Shown: positions 35,688 to 48,017 of the stretch, piece after piece | How positions within the stretch are numbered: the stretch's first letter is position 1 | Layout: every line of letters begins with the position of its first letter | NCBI RefSeq assembly: GCF_003970915.1 | Contig: NZ_RXOF01000001.1 | Location: 713,144-777,143 of the forward strand | Direction: 5' to 3' | Length of the DNA stretch: 64,000 nucleotides | Source: Hymenobacter gummosus | GTDB taxonomy: Bacteria; Bacteroidota; Bacteroidia; Cytophagales; Hymenobacteraceae | Notes under the pieces: generated by a model | Told to the model about the DNA's origin: nothing | The model's database searches: none | Seen by the model: only the letters and a program-made list of their open reading frames with translations | Program-made: the position numbers and the translations under genes

Positions 35688-35924
35688 ATGAAACGCTTCA
35701 CCTTGCTTCTGGCGCTGCCCCTGGCCGCAGCCCTTACGCTCAGCTCCTGCTCCGACGGGGCCAAGCGCGACGACGCCACCGCCGGCGACGCCGTCACCGA
35801 TATTGACAAAGCCCGCGAAGAAGGCGGCGTGCAATCCGACGCCGTGGTTATCGACAACGACGCGGGCCCTACCGTCACGGCTGATGCCGACTCGGCCGCT
35901 GCCGCCCCCGACTCGGCCCGCTAA
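35688..35924 (+). CDS. Small lipoprotein
   Basis: A 78-residue protein with a signal peptide and lipobox (ALTLSSC at about residues 15-21), then an acidic Asp/Ala-rich, probably disordered tail. It lies between two DUF4142 genes and is likely cotranscribed. No recognised domain. Confidence 0.75.
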   Translation: MKRFTLLLALPLAAALTLSSCSDGAKRDDATAGDAVTDIDKAREEGGVQSDAVVIDNDAGPTVTADADSAAAAPDSAR

Positions 35925-35994
35925 CGCCCCTGACCACACCTAAGTAACCTTATAGTTGCCGCGCCATTCCTAACCCCACTTTCCCAAAACACCC

Positions 35995-36648
35995 ATGAAA
36001 AAGTATCTGCTGCCCGTTGCTTGTTGCGCGGCGCTAGTATTCGGCAACGTTGCCTGTACCGACAACCAAAAGACGGCGGACAACACCGAAACGGCCAATA
36101 ACGAGGCCAACGACAACTACATGCGCAACGCCACCGACGGCGAAACCAACGCCTCGAACGACGGCGACACTACCGGCGCGGCCACCGCTGCCCCCGCCGC
36201 CGACCCCACGGCTACCGCCCCGCACAAAGACGACCCCGAGTTCATGATGTCGGCCGCGCACAGCGACCAGAACGAAATTCAACTCAGCAAGCTGGTGCTG
36301 GAAAAAGGCGCGACGGGCATGGTGAAAGACCACGCCAACATGATGATCAAGGACCACACCAAGTCGACGGCCGACTTGATGCCCATTGCCAAGAAGAAGG
36401 GCGTAACCCTGCCCACCGACATGGACGCCGAGCACAAGGCCATTGCCGAGCAGATGAAAACGCTGTCGGGCAAAGAGCTGGAGCAGCGCTACCTGCAGCA
36501 AATGCAGATGGACCACCAGAAGACGCTGAACACCCTGCAGGCCCACAGCACCATGACCCAGGACGCCGACCTGAAAGGCTTTATTGCCAAGGTGACGCCG
36601 GTGGTGCAGACCCACCTGGATATGTTCAAGAAGCACGCGGCCATGTAG
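35995..36648 (+). CDS. DUF4142 domain protein, second copy
   Basis: A 217-residue exported protein. The N-terminal signal is MKKYLLPVACCAALVFGNVAC with a lipobox-like NVAC. A low-complexity Asn/Thr/Asp linker of about 50 residues is followed by a helical DUF4142 domain (FMMSAAHSDQNEIQLSKLVL; VKDHANMMIKDHTKS). The Met/His-rich helices are in the style of ferritin-like domains, but no metal site is assured. A terminator follows at 36686-36716. Confidence 0.85.
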   Translation: MKKYLLPVACCAALVFGNVACTDNQKTADNTETANNEANDNYMRNATDGETNASNDGDTTGAATAAPAADPTATAPHKDDPEFMMSAAHSDQNEIQLSKLVLEKGATGMVKDHANMMIKDHTKSTADLMPIAKKKGVTLPTDMDAEHKAIAEQMKTLSGKELEQRYLQQMQMDHQKTLNTLQAHSTMTQDADLKGFIAKVTPVVQTHLDMFKKHAAM

Positions 36649-36685
36649 CAGCCCGAGGTCAGCCTGCGGGTTGCCCTACACGATA

Positions 36686-36716
36686 AAAGCCGCTCCGGTC
36701 ATGCCGGGGCGGCTTT
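36686..36716 (+). terminator. Terminator after DUF4142 gene
   Basis: AAAGCCGCTCCGG (36686-36698) pairs with CCGGGGCGGCTTT (36704-36716), one mismatch; T-rich sequence follows. Confidence 0.8.
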
Positions 36717-36731
36717 GTGGTTTTGTGCGCC

Positions 36732-37148
36732 TTACTTCGCCGGGGCAGCCGTCCACTGCAGCTTGTAAGTGTCGCAGCCCAGGGCGTTGATGTTCATGCG
36801 AAACGTGCCCTTGGCCGCGGCCTTGCTCAGGTCGCCCTCGAGTTCGTAGCGCCAGGCCGTGGCGCCCCCATTGGGCGGGTCCACCACCACGCCGCGGATT
36901 TTGCCGCCCTGCACCGGAAAAGCCTTTTCGGGGCCGGCCGTGGTTTGTTCCAGCTTGCCGCTGCAGCGCCAGTAGCCCTCGAACGTCACATTCGATACGG
37001 TTTTGCCGTCGGGCGCCACGTCGAAGCTGATTTTGTCGCCCTTCATGCCGTTGCTGATGGGGCCAGTCCAGCGGGTAGGTTTGGGCGGCTCAAGGCGCGC
37101 AGCGTACACGGCGACGCTGAACAGCAGGGGAAATACCAAGACTTTCAT
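36732..37148 (-). CDS. Hypothetical secreted protein
   Basis: A 138-residue protein with a signal peptide MKVLVFPLLFSVAVYA (ATG at 37148), then a beta-rich body including GMKGDKISFDVAPDGKTVSNVTFEGYWRC and a C-terminal AKGTFRMNINALGCDTYKLQWTA. Two Cys could form a disulphide. I do not recognise the family. It lies downstream of uvrA on the same strand, separated by a terminator. Confidence 0.75.
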   Translation of the reverse strand: MKVLVFPLLFSVAVYAARLEPPKPTRWTGPISNGMKGDKISFDVAPDGKTVSNVTFEGYWRCSGKLEQTTAGPEKAFPVQGGKIRGVVVDPPNGGATAWRYELEGDLSKAAAKGTFRMNINALGCDTYKLQWTAAPAK

Positions 37149-37210
37149 GCACGGTGGGTGGTAGCGGAACAAAGAGCCCAAAATAGCCCGTTCGGCCTTT
37201 CGGGGCAACA

Positions 37211-37247
37211 AAAAAACGCCGCCGGTTACTCAATCGTAACCGGCGGC
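37211..37247 (-). terminator. uvrA terminator
   Basis: Perfect 12-bp stem GCCGCCGGTTAC (37218-37229) with 37236-37247; on the minus strand it is followed by TTTTTTT. Confidence 0.9.
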
Positions 37248-37275
37248 GCCGTGCGGTATTCGGGTGAGGCAGCGG

Positions 37276-40374
<3,099 letters not shown>

Positions 40375-40645
40375 GCAGTGCGTAGCAGATAAGCCCGCGA
40401 AAGTACGTTAAATGCCTCCCGCACGCCAGCCGCAACAAGTTATTTGCTAGCGGAATTAGCCGGATTGGCTAAGCGGGTTGCAGAAGGGTTTAACCCCGCG
40501 GGCCGCATTTTCGTTCGGGCATCCGTCGCACGGGCCCGGCAGCTTTAGCCGCCGCTGCTGTTCGTTACGTATGCGCAGCGGCGTAGTTTGGCGCTGTTGT
40601 TGCCACTTGCCTCGCCAACGTTGTTTCCCCACACCGTCATTTCCC

Positions 40646-41131
40646 ATGAAAACGCTCATTCGCACCACGCTGGCCGCCCTGCTCCTGACGGGCACGAGCG
40701 GCCTGCTGACCAGCGCCCAGGCGCAGGTCAACGTCAATATCAACATCCCCAGCTGGGGCGTGGCCGCGCCGGCCGGCACCCAGTACTACTACGTGCCCGA
40801 GTACGGCGGCTACTACGACCTGCGCGCCCAGCAGTACATCGTGCAGCGCAATGGGCAGTGGGCCCGCGTGGCCTCGCTCAATGGCTACAACCCCAGCGGC
40901 TTCCACCCCGTCGTCATCGACTATGTGGGCGCCCAGCCCTGGGTGGGCTACACCACGCACAAAACCAAGTACGGCCACCCGCACGGCATGCCTCCCGGCC
41001 AGGCCAAGAAGATGCGGGGCGCCTACGTAGCCCCCGGCGGCGGCCAGGTTATCGTGGTCGATGGCCCGGGTGGTAAAGGCAAAGGCCACGGCAATGGACA
41101 CGGCAACGGCAAGGGCAAAGGCAAGCACTAA
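40646..41131 (+). CDS. Secreted Gly/Tyr-rich protein, paralogue A
   Basis: A 161-residue exported protein. The signal peptide is MKTLIRTTLAALLLTGTSG to about AQAQ, then NVNINIPSWGV, QYYYVPEYGGYYDLRAQQY and SGFHPVVIDYVGAQPW. The tail is basic and Gly/His/Lys-rich (GKGKGHGNGHGNGKGKGKH). It shares the N-terminal half with the protein at 42094-42792. No function is known; surface or periplasmic matrix protein by inference. A 271-bp stretch before it (40375-40645) holds nothing I recognise. Confidence 0.8.
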   Translation: MKTLIRTTLAALLLTGTSGLLTSAQAQVNVNINIPSWGVAAPAGTQYYYVPEYGGYYDLRAQQYIVQRNGQWARVASLNGYNPSGFHPVVIDYVGAQPWVGYTTHKTKYGHPHGMPPGQAKKMRGAYVAPGGGQVIVVDGPGGKGKGHGNGHGNGKGKGKH

Positions 41132-41169
41132 GCCCTAAGTTGCGCTGCTACCGTAGCCGCACCAACGGC

Positions 41170-41202
41170 AAGGAGGCCCTGGTGATAAGCCGGGGCCTCC
41201 TT
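41170..41202 (+). terminator. Terminator after 40646-41131
   Basis: AAGGAGGCCC (41170-41179) pairs with GGGCCTCCTT (41193-41202), followed by TTT. Confidence 0.8.
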
Positions 41203-41215
41203 TTTACATGCACGC

Positions 41216-41914
41216 TTACCGGCAGGGGCCGCTCAGGCTTACGTCGGCTTGGTCCACGTAGCCCGGCTGCTCCCAGCCCGGCACGGCTACCAGAATGCGG
41301 CCCTGGGCATCCGGCCTGGCCGCCTGCAGCACCCGGGCGTAGCTGCCCGTCGGGATGGTGAAGTACATAAACATATCGGGAGCAAACTCCATCCGGCCCT
41401 CGACCGGGCGGGCGGCCATCAGCAGGCAGCCCGCGGGTGGCGCGTCTACCAGGGGCAACCGGGCGCAGCTGTCGGCCGGCGCAAAGGCCTCGGCGGCGCG
41501 TACCCAGCGCAGGCGGAAGATGCCCACATTAGCGGCCTGCGCCGTGCCCGGGTCGAAGCCCACCCAGCCGGCGGCGGTGCGGGCGGCCAGCGTCACCTCT
41601 TCGCCGGCCGCCAACTGCCCGAACTTCGCCGCTCCGGCAGCCGGGCGCTGGTAAATGACGACGGCGCGCCGTGCCCGGCGCCGGCACTGGCGGGCGGCAT
41701 CCGGCTGAAACGGCGCGGGCCATTTGATGAAGGAGGTAGTGCTGTCGGAGAATTCGAAACCTTCTCCAACCTGCGCCATTATGGAGTCCCGGGTAGCAGC
41801 GGCGGTAACAGAATCAGTGGACGCTTCGGTGGGACGAGCGGCGGCCCCCGGGCGCTCCTGCGAGCAGGCCAGCAGCAGCGCGCTGCCCAGCAGGTAGAGT
41901 GGAAGGCGAATCAT
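41216..41914 (-). CDS. Hypothetical lipoprotein
   Basis: A 232-residue protein. Signal peptide with lipobox LLAC near residue 17 (MIRLPLYLLGSALLLACSQE), a Thr/Ala linker, then a body with SH3-like strands (FGQLAAGEEVTLAARTAAGWVGFDPG) and later FAPDMFMYFTIPTGSYARVL. The SH3b-like strand suggests ligand binding, but no family is assigned. Confidence 0.75.
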   Translation of the reverse strand: MIRLPLYLLGSALLLACSQERPGAAARPTEASTDSVTAAATRDSIMAQVGEGFEFSDSTTSFIKWPAPFQPDAARQCRRRARRAVVIYQRPAAGAAKFGQLAAGEEVTLAARTAAGWVGFDPGTAQAANVGIFRLRWVRAAEAFAPADSCARLPLVDAPPAGCLLMAARPVEGRMEFAPDMFMYFTIPTGSYARVLQAARPDAQGRILVAVPGWEQPGYVDQADVSLSGPCR

Positions 41915-42093
41915 GCGGCAGTATAACGAGTCGTCGCCGGAAGCCAGCAGCGGCGCAGCGGGACGGCCATAAGGCTGCGTACGGAACCCGGCGGCCCGGC
42001 GCTGCCTTATCAGGGTACGTCACCTGCTCATCCGCGCCAAATTGTGGTGCCGTTTTTGCGTTGAGGCAGAGTCACTTCTTTTTCTTTTCCGCC

Positions 42094-42792
42094 ATGAGAT
42101 TCTTGCTCAAGCCCGCTCTGCCCCTGGTGCTGCTGGCGCTGCTGTTTGGCAGTAGCCCGGCGCAGGCCCAGGTGCAGGTCAACGTCAACGTCGGTGCCCC
42201 CGCCTGGGGGCCGGCCGTCGGGCCCGGGGTGCAGTACTACTACATTCCCGAAATCGACGGCTACTACGACCTGTACACGCAGTCGTACGTGTACTTCGAT
42301 CCGTACTACAACGCCTGGGTCAGCACCCCGGCGCTGCCCGCCTACTACGCCGGCTACGACCCGCGCTACTTTCACCCCGTGGTGGTGCAGTACGTGGGCC
42401 GGCAGCCCTGGGGCCTGATTTACGACCACCGCGCTTACTGCAACACCCGCGGCTGGCGCCCCGGCTACTACCGCTCGGCGCCCGGCCCGCGCTGGCAGCC
42501 GGGCGGCTACGCCAACGGCTACCGCAACCAGCCCGGCCGCTACGACAACCGCCCCTATAGCCAGAACGGCCCCGGCCGCGGCGGCTACGACCGTTACGAC
42601 AATAACCGCAATGGCCGCTACGACCAGGATGACCGCCGCGGCGGCTACGACGGCCGCCGCGACACGCCCGGCAACGGCCGCCCCGATTTCGGGCAGGGCC
42701 AGCCGGGCCGCGGCCAGGGTAACGGCCCCGGTGGCAATGGCGGCTTCGGCAACGGCAACGGTCCCGGCGGTCGGCGGGGCCAGGTGCGCTAA
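42094..42792 (+). CDS. Secreted Gly/Tyr/Arg-rich protein, paralogue B
   Basis: A 232-residue exported protein. The signal peptide ends near AQAQ at 26. The front half matches paralogue A (QVNVNVGAPAWGP, QYYYIPEIDGYYDLYTQSYV, YFHPVVVQYVGRQPW). The second half is a long, disordered Arg/Gly/Tyr/Asn-rich tail with RGGYD repeats. The ATG at 42094 starts the signal. Role unknown. Confidence 0.8.
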   Translation: MRFLLKPALPLVLLALLFGSSPAQAQVQVNVNVGAPAWGPAVGPGVQYYYIPEIDGYYDLYTQSYVYFDPYYNAWVSTPALPAYYAGYDPRYFHPVVVQYVGRQPWGLIYDHRAYCNTRGWRPGYYRSAPGPRWQPGGYANGYRNQPGRYDNRPYSQNGPGRGGYDRYDNNRNGRYDQDDRRGGYDGRRDTPGNGRPDFGQGQPGRGQGNGPGGNGGFGNGNGPGGRRGQVR

Positions 42793-42881
42793 GCGGCTAC
42801 GTTCCGGTTCAAGATGCTGCTGCCTAACGGCCTGATTTGATCTGAACGACCAAGCTTCAGAATAGCCTGTCGCCCAATATC

Positions 42882-42913
42882 AAAAGGCCCCGAGCGTCTG
42901 CTCGGGGCCTTTT
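42882..42913. terminator. Strong bidirectional terminator
   Basis: Perfect 14-bp stem, AAAAGGCCCCGAGC (42882-42895) with 42900-42913, flanked by T-runs in both directions; serves 42094-42792 and the convergent oxidoreductase gene. Confidence 0.9.
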
Positions 42914-42959
42914 TGTGTTCAACTCACGCTGCAAGTCGCCTAACTTACACCAAATCAGC

Positions 42960-44609
42960 TCACTGCTGCGCCTTCGCCAATAGAACCGCCCAATCGAGCG
43001 GCTGGCGGGCCTGCTGAGGCGTGGGCATTTGCTCTAGGGCCAGCAGGGCTTCGATGCAAATCATGTCCGGGTCGCGGTTCATGGCGGCCGCGGCCAGGAT
43101 GCGGCCTTCGCGCACGTACAGGGCCAGGAAATCCTGCTTTTCCACCTCGCCGTGGTAGATGATGTCGTCGAAGCCTTCGGCGTGGCCGGCGTAGCGCAGG
43201 CTTTTGCCGAACTGTTGGGTCCAGAAAAAGGGCACCTTATCGAAAGTGGTTGGGCGGCCGAGCATGTTCAGGGCAGCTATGCGGCCCTGCTGCTGGGCCA
43301 CGCGCCAGTGCTCGATGCGGGCCGACCCGCCAGCCGGGTGCAGCTCGAAGCGGGCCACGTCGCCGGCGGCCCAGATGCCCCCCTGCACGCCCAGCCGCTG
43401 GCCCACCTTCAGGCCACCGTCCTTGGTCAGCGGCAGCACCCCGTCCAGGAAATCAGTGGCGGGCCGCACCCCGATGCCCAGCACCACCAGATCGGCCGGC
43501 AGCGTCTCACCCGATTCCAGCGCGACGGTGGCCAGCTGGCCGGTGGGGCCGGTGCTCAGCCCGGCCAGCCGCGCCCCACCGCGAAATTGGACACCGTGCT
43601 CCTCGTGCAGCTGCCGGAACATAGCCCCGATGCGCGGGCCGAGCACTTTCGCGAAGGGCTCGGCCTCCGAGGCCAGCACCGTCACCGCGCGCTCCGGCGG
43701 CCCCGCCAAGCTGGCGGCCGCCTCCATGCCGATAAAGCTGCCGCCCACCACCACCACGTGCCGGGCATCCTGGGCCGCGTCGCGCAGGCGGCGGGCATCG
43801 ACGTGGCTGCGCAGGGTAAACAGGCCGGGCAAATCGTGGCCGGGTACGCTGGGGGGCAAGGTGCGGGCCACGCTGCCGGGGCAGAGCAGCAGCGCATCGT
43901 ACGGAAGCTGCGTGCCGTCGGCCAGTTGCAGCGTCTTTTGGGCGGGGTCGAGGCTGGTCACGCGCGCGTCGGCGCGGTGCTCGATGCGGTGGCGGGCGTA
44001 GAAATCGGTTGGACGCAGCGGCAAGGCCTCGTCGGGGGCCTTACCGGCCAGGTAGCTCTTGCTGAGCTTGGTACGGTCGTAGGGCAGTTCGGCTTCGGCC
44101 CCGAGCAGGACGAGACGGCCCGTGAAGCCCTCGGTGCGCAGCGTCTGGGCAGCCATCTGCCCAGCGGCCCCGGCCCCCACGATTACGAAGGTGCGCTCAT
44201 CGGCGGTTTCGGCGGCGGCCCCGGCCGGCTCGGCACCGCCGGTTTCGGCCGTGGGCGGCGCGTCGGGCGACGCCGGCACCCGGGGCGCGGCGGGCGGCAG
44301 CGTCACCAGCACCCGCCCGTCCTTGATGCGCAGCGGGTAGCTCGGCAAATCGTCGAGGGCGGGCGGCTCGCACAGCTCGCCGCCGGGCACGCGGAAGCAG
44401 GCGTGGTGCCAGGGGCACACCAGCTGCCCGTCGACTACGCGGCCCTTTTCCAGCGGGGCGCCGTAGTGCGGGCAGCGGGCGGCGAAGGCGTGGTACTGGC
44501 CGGCCTCGCGCACGAGCAGCACCTGGGTATCGGCGGCGGGAAAGGCCTTCAGCTCCCCGTCCTGCAGGGCATCAACGGCAGCCAGATCATATTCGGGGGC
44601 AAGGGACAT
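42960..44609 (-). CDS. Rieske/FAD-dependent NAD(P)H oxidoreductase
   Basis: A 549-residue protein. An N-terminal Rieske domain has CPH at 46-48 and CPWHH at 65-69, binding a 2Fe-2S cluster. An AIF/BVMO-like FAD-NAD(P) oxidoreductase follows: FAD motif VGAGAAG near 136-142 and NAD motif VVVVGGSFIGMEAA. The C-terminal FCSD/dimerisation part includes PFFWTQQFGKSLRYAGH. The domain order matches AIFM3-type or NirB-like ferredoxin reductases. Partner unknown. Confidence 0.88.
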   Translation of the reverse strand: MSLAPEYDLAAVDALQDGELKAFPAADTQVLLVREAGQYHAFAARCPHYGAPLEKGRVVDGQLVCPWHHACFRVPGGELCEPPALDDLPSYPLRIKDGRVLVTLPPAAPRVPASPDAPPTAETGGAEPAGAAAETADERTFVIVGAGAAGQMAAQTLRTEGFTGRLVLLGAEAELPYDRTKLSKSYLAGKAPDEALPLRPTDFYARHRIEHRADARVTSLDPAQKTLQLADGTQLPYDALLLCPGSVARTLPPSVPGHDLPGLFTLRSHVDARRLRDAAQDARHVVVVGGSFIGMEAAASLAGPPERAVTVLASEAEPFAKVLGPRIGAMFRQLHEEHGVQFRGGARLAGLSTGPTGQLATVALESGETLPADLVVLGIGVRPATDFLDGVLPLTKDGGLKVGQRLGVQGGIWAAGDVARFELHPAGGSARIEHWRVAQQQGRIAALNMLGRPTTFDKVPFFWTQQFGKSLRYAGHAEGFDDIIYHGEVEKQDFLALYVREGRILAAAAMNRDPDMICIEALLALEQMPTPQQARQPLDWAVLLAKAQQ

Positions 44610-44678
44610 GGGGCGGCGGGCTTGGTTCGTAAGCTCAACGGTCCTGCCCTACTTCGGGTTGGCCTGCCCCCGACGCAC

Positions 44679-44710
44679 AACGGCCGCCGGGCTGGTACCC
44701 GGCGGCCGTT
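44679..44710 (-). terminator. Hairpin upstream of the Rieske gene, between two minus-strand genes
   Basis: Perfect 13-bp stem, AACGGCCGCCGGG (44679-44691) with 44698-44710. It lies downstream of the T9SS protein gene and ends its transcript. Confidence 0.8.
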
Positions 44711-44747
44711 ATCAACCTGTGAATCAACTACTCCATGACCGACAGCG

Positions 44748-45662
44748 TTACTGGCGCACCACGCGCAGCGTCTGCTGCTGGGCGCCGTTGCTCAGCGTCA
44801 GGAAATACACGCCCCGGGCCAGGGCGGCGGGCAGCGCCAGGGTCTGCTCGGCGCGGGCTGTCAGCGTCTGGCGAAGCTGCACGCGGCCCAGCGCGTCGGT
44901 GAGGGTGGCGGCCACCGGCTGGCTGCCGGGCTGCAGCAGACGCACGGTCAGCTGCTGCTCGAAGGGGTTCGGGGCCACCGTGGCCCAGTTGTTTACCTGC
45001 CGGCCGCCGCGGGTGGCGTTGGCAATGGTCATGGTAAACTGAATGTTGGGCCGGTTCGGGGCCAGGCGCACCGTCGGGATGCTATTGGCATTGACCTGGG
45101 TGGCGTGCAGGCCGGAGGCCGTCGTCACGGCCGTGTAGCGCCAGTTGATGTTGCCCGTCGGGGCGCTGTTGCGGAACCAGTCGACCAGGACTTCCACGTT
45201 GTCGGTGCCGTTCCAGGTGAAGGGAGCCGAGAGGGTGAAGTCCTTCCAGCCGGTGCCGGTGGGCAGGCTCAACGCGTTGTTGCTGTACACCTGCGTGGCC
45301 GTGGCGGCTTCGGTGGCCCAGGTGACAGGGTCGCCGGGCAGAGCGGCGGCGGTGGTGCTTTTCAGCAGAATGGTCATCTGCGCGTCGGTGGTCGGGTACT
45401 CGCCGGTGCCGTCCTTATACCAGCCGATGCGCGTGATGGAGCCGGCCCGAGCCCCGGCGGCCTGCAGCTCGGCGGCCGTGTAGATACTCAGCGTGCGGGA
45501 GTACTTGTTGGTGGTAGTGCTGGTGCTCAGCAGCACGTTGGTGGAGCCCGCCGTGGTGCCGGTGCCAATAACGACGGTGGTCTGCGCCTGGGCGCCGAAG
45601 CCCGCGAGGGTGGCAGCTACCAGCATGCCGGCGGCCGTCAATGAGCGTAGTTGTGCAATCAT
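44748..45662 (-). CDS. T9SS-exported protein with sorting domain
   Basis: A 304-residue protein. Signal peptide (MIAQLRSLTAAGMLVAATLAGFGAQA), then a beta-rich body (TNKYSRTLSIYTAAELQAAG; WNGTDNVEVLVDWFRNSAP) that resembles cell-surface jelly-roll-like modules. A C-terminal type A sorting domain starts near WATVAPNPFEQQLTV and ends with QQQTLRVVRQ. It is exported via T9SS. Function unknown. Confidence 0.85.
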   Translation of the reverse strand: MIAQLRSLTAAGMLVAATLAGFGAQAQTTVVIGTGTTAGSTNVLLSTSTTTNKYSRTLSIYTAAELQAAGARAGSITRIGWYKDGTGEYPTTDAQMTILLKSTTAAALPGDPVTWATEAATATQVYSNNALSLPTGTGWKDFTLSAPFTWNGTDNVEVLVDWFRNSAPTGNINWRYTAVTTASGLHATQVNANSIPTVRLAPNRPNIQFTMTIANATRGGRQVNNWATVAPNPFEQQLTVRLLQPGSQPVAATLTDALGRVQLRQTLTARAEQTLALPAALARGVYFLTLSNGAQQQTLRVVRQ

Positions 45663-45754
45663 GTGTGTGTTGGGGTGGTTAAAGGGTAGGTGTTGCTTTA
45701 AATTTAGCGACTTGGCCCCTAAACTTCATCGTATCTTCATCTAACCCGCACGCC

Positions 45755-46000
45755 ATGAGCACCTACCGCCCCATCAGCTGCAATTTCTACGACGAGCTGG
45801 AAGCCCGCGCCACCCTGCGCCAGCCCTGCCTCATCGTGTACCGGCCCGATAACGGCCCCGCCGAGTCCACCGTCACCGGCATCATCGACACACTTTACAT
45901 CCGCGACAAAGTGGAGTACCTGCGCCTCACCGACGGCTTCGAGCTGCGGCTGGACTGGCTGGTGTCGGTTGATGGGCGCGAGCTGGCGGGGTACTGCTGA
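45755..46000 (+). CDS. Rof/YaeO-like (Rho-binding antiterminator fold) protein
   Basis: An 81-residue cytoplasmic protein: YRPISCNFYDELEARATLRQ then VEYLRLTDGFELRLDWLVSVDG. The pattern Y-x-PI-x-C-x2-YD-x-LE and the later LRLD strand match the Rof (YaeO) Sm-like fold, which in E. coli binds Rho and inhibits termination. Rof itself is proteobacterial, so this is fold-level similarity; whether it targets Rho is unproven. The start ATG at 45755 is the only good one. Confidence 0.7.
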   Translation: MSTYRPISCNFYDELEARATLRQPCLIVYRPDNGPAESTVTGIIDTLYIRDKVEYLRLTDGFELRLDWLVSVDGRELAGYC

Positions 46001-46037
46001 AGCGCTTAGCTTCGGTGGCAAATCAGCCCGTTGCATC

Positions 46038-46517
46038 ATGTCTAGATTCTTGGTGACGCTCTTATTGCTTTGTAGCACTTGCTCCGCTTGGGCCTGTTCC
46101 TGCGGTCGGGTCGGCATCGGCAAAAGCTACCGGGGAGCTGAGCTGGTTTTTATGGGTACGCTCATTGACCAGCATGTCCGCTTCTACCAAGACACGGTGG
46201 GTATCGACCAAGGCCAGCCGGTTATAAGGTCCACCCGACTTGTGCGGTTCACCTTTAAGGTGCAGCACCTTTACAAAGGACGCGTGCAGCAGGACACCGT
46301 CTCCATCAGCACCTCCGCCGGCGACGCCGACTGCGGCTATGTGTTCAGCGCCGGTCAATCTTACCTCGTCTACAGCTGGCGCACGGATGCACTGCCCAAT
46401 GATTTTCGGAAAGATTACCGGCGAGTTACGCCTTATTTAACCACCAGTATCTGTTCCCGCACCCGGCCCAGGCAGTACTTGCCGTTCTACGAGCGCACTG
46501 TATTGCGGCTGCTCTGA
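46038..46517 (+). CDS. Secreted NTR/TIMP-like domain protein
   Basis: A 159-residue exported protein. The signal peptide ends near WACSC, so CSC would be at the mature N-terminus as in TIMP/netrin-like domains. Then come GAELVFMGTLIDQHVRF, VQHLYKGRVQQDTVSISTSAGDADCGYVFSAGQSYLVYSW and C-terminal TSICSRTRP. Cys positions fit two or more disulphides. No enzyme function is suggested. Start ATG at 46038 begins the signal peptide. Confidence 0.78.
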   Translation: MSRFLVTLLLLCSTCSAWACSCGRVGIGKSYRGAELVFMGTLIDQHVRFYQDTVGIDQGQPVIRSTRLVRFTFKVQHLYKGRVQQDTVSISTSAGDADCGYVFSAGQSYLVYSWRTDALPNDFRKDYRRVTPYLTTSICSRTRPRQYLPFYERTVLRLL

Positions 46518-46520
46518 ATA

Positions 46521-46555
46521 AAGAGAGCCAGCACTGGCGTGGTGCTGGCTCTCTT
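46521..46555. terminator. Bidirectional terminator between NTR-like gene and asnS
   Basis: Perfect 14-bp stem, AAGAGAGCCAGCAC (46521-46534) with 46542-46555; serves both convergent genes. Confidence 0.85.
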
Positions 46556-46572
46556 GTGGCGCGTGCGGCCGC

Positions 46573-47982
46573 TTAAAACTCCGCGTTCTTGGGGAAGCGC
46601 GGGAAGGGAATCACGTCGCGGATGTTGGTCATGCCGGTCACAAACAGCACCAGGCGCTCGAAGCCCAGGCCAAAGCCCGCGTGCGGGGCCGTGCCGAAGC
46701 GGCGGGTGTCGAGGTACCACCACAACTCCTCGGCGGGCACGTGCATTTCCTGCATGCGCTGCTCCAGCTTCTCCAGGCTTTCCTCGCGCTGCGAGCCGCC
46801 GATGATTTCGCCGATGCCGGGGAACAGCACGTCCATGGCGCGCACGGTGCGGCCGTCCTCGTCGAGCTTCATGTAGAAAGCCTTGATGTCCTTCGGGTAG
46901 TTCGTCAGAATCACTGGCTTCTTGAAGTGCTTCTCCACCAGGTACCGCTCGTGCTCCGACTGCAAATCGGTGCCCCAGTCCACCGGGAATTCAAACTTCT
47001 GCTTGGCCGACTTCAGGATGTCCACCGCCTCGGTGTAAGTCAGGCGCTGGAAGTCGTTGTCGATGACGAAGCGCAGACGATTCAGTAGCTCCTTGTCGTA
47101 GGTGTCGTTGAGGAACTGCAGGTCGGCCGGGCAGCGCTCCAGGGCGTAGCGCACGAGGTACTTGAGGAAGTCCTCGGCCAGGTCCATATTGTCTTCCAGC
47201 TCGTAGAAGGCCATTTCCGGCTCGATCATCCAGAACTCGGCCAGGTGGCGCGGGGTGTTGGAGTTTTCGGCGCGGAAGGTGGGGCCGAAGGTGTAAATCT
47301 GGCCCAGAGCCATGGCCGCCAGCTCGCCTTCCAGCTGCCCCGACACGGTCAGGTTTGTCGACTTGCCGAAGAAATCCTGGCTGTAGTCCACCTTGCCGTC
47401 CTCGGTCAGCGGCGGGTTCTGGTCGGGCAGCGTGGTTACGCGGAACATCTGGCCGGCACCCTCGGCGTCGGAGCCGGTGATGATGGGCGTGTGCACGTAG
47501 AAGAAGCCCCGGTCGTTGAAGTACTGGTGAATGCCGAAGGCCAGGGTGTGGCGCAGACGCAGCACCGCCCCGAAGGTGTTGGTGCGCGGGCGCAGGTGGG
47601 CAATCTTGCGCAGCTCCTCCAGCGAAATGCCCTGCTGCCCGGCGCCGCGGCGCTGAATCGGGTACACTTCCGGGTCGGTTTTGCCCAGCACCTCGATTTC
47701 GGTGGCCTGCACTTCCACCGTCTGGCCCTTGCCCTGCGAGGCCACCAGCCGGCCCTTCACCGAGACGCACGAGCCGGTGGTAACGTCCTTGAGCGTCTCT
47801 TCCGGAAACTTCTCAGCGTCGGCTACTACCTGCAGATTATTAATCGTCGAGCCGTCGTTGACGGCGATAAACTGCACGTACTTATTGCCGCGGCGGGTAC
47901 GAACCCAGCCTTTCACGAGCACCTCCCGGTCCAGCTCCTGGCTGGTTAGCAGTGCCTCTACGCTTGATCTTCTGACGGACAT
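46573..47982 (-). CDS. asnS: Asparaginyl-tRNA synthetase
   Basis: A 469-residue class IIb synthetase that charges tRNA-Asn. An N-terminal OB-fold anticodon domain covers about 20-120 ([23 protein letters not shown]). Motif 2 region has [21 protein letters not shown]; motif 3 has [21 protein letters not shown] near the C-terminus, which ends [10 protein letters not shown]. Length and order match bacterial AsnS. Divergent from rpoN. Confidence 0.96.
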   Translation of the reverse strand: MSVRRSSVEALLTSQELDREVLVKGWVRTRRGNKYVQFIAVNDGSTINNLQVVADAEKFPEETLKDVTTGSCVSVKGRLVASQGKGQTVEVQATEIEVLGKTDPEVYPIQRRGAGQQGISLEELRKIAHLRPRTNTFGAVLRLRHTLAFGIHQYFNDRGFFYVHTPIITGSDAEGAGQMFRVTTLPDQNPPLTEDGKVDYSQDFFGKSTNLTVSGQLEGELAAMALGQIYTFGPTFRAENSNTPRHLAEFWMIEPEMAFYELEDNMDLAEDFLKYLVRYALERCPADLQFLNDTYDKELLNRLRFVIDNDFQRLTYTEAVDILKSAKQKFEFPVDWGTDLQSEHERYLVEKHFKKPVILTNYPKDIKAFYMKLDEDGRTVRAMDVLFPGIGEIIGGSQREESLEKLEQRMQEMHVPAEELWWYLDTRRFGTAPHAGFGLGFERLVLFVTGMTNIRDVIPFPRFPKNAEF

Positions 47983-48017
47983 CGTCTTGGAAATGAAGTT
48001 GAGCCGGCAAAAATACA

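Noticed and set aside
43152-44738. Plus-strand open frame of 528 codons opposite the Rieske oxidoreductase
   Set aside because: Antisense shadow; the minus-strand gene has all expected motifs.
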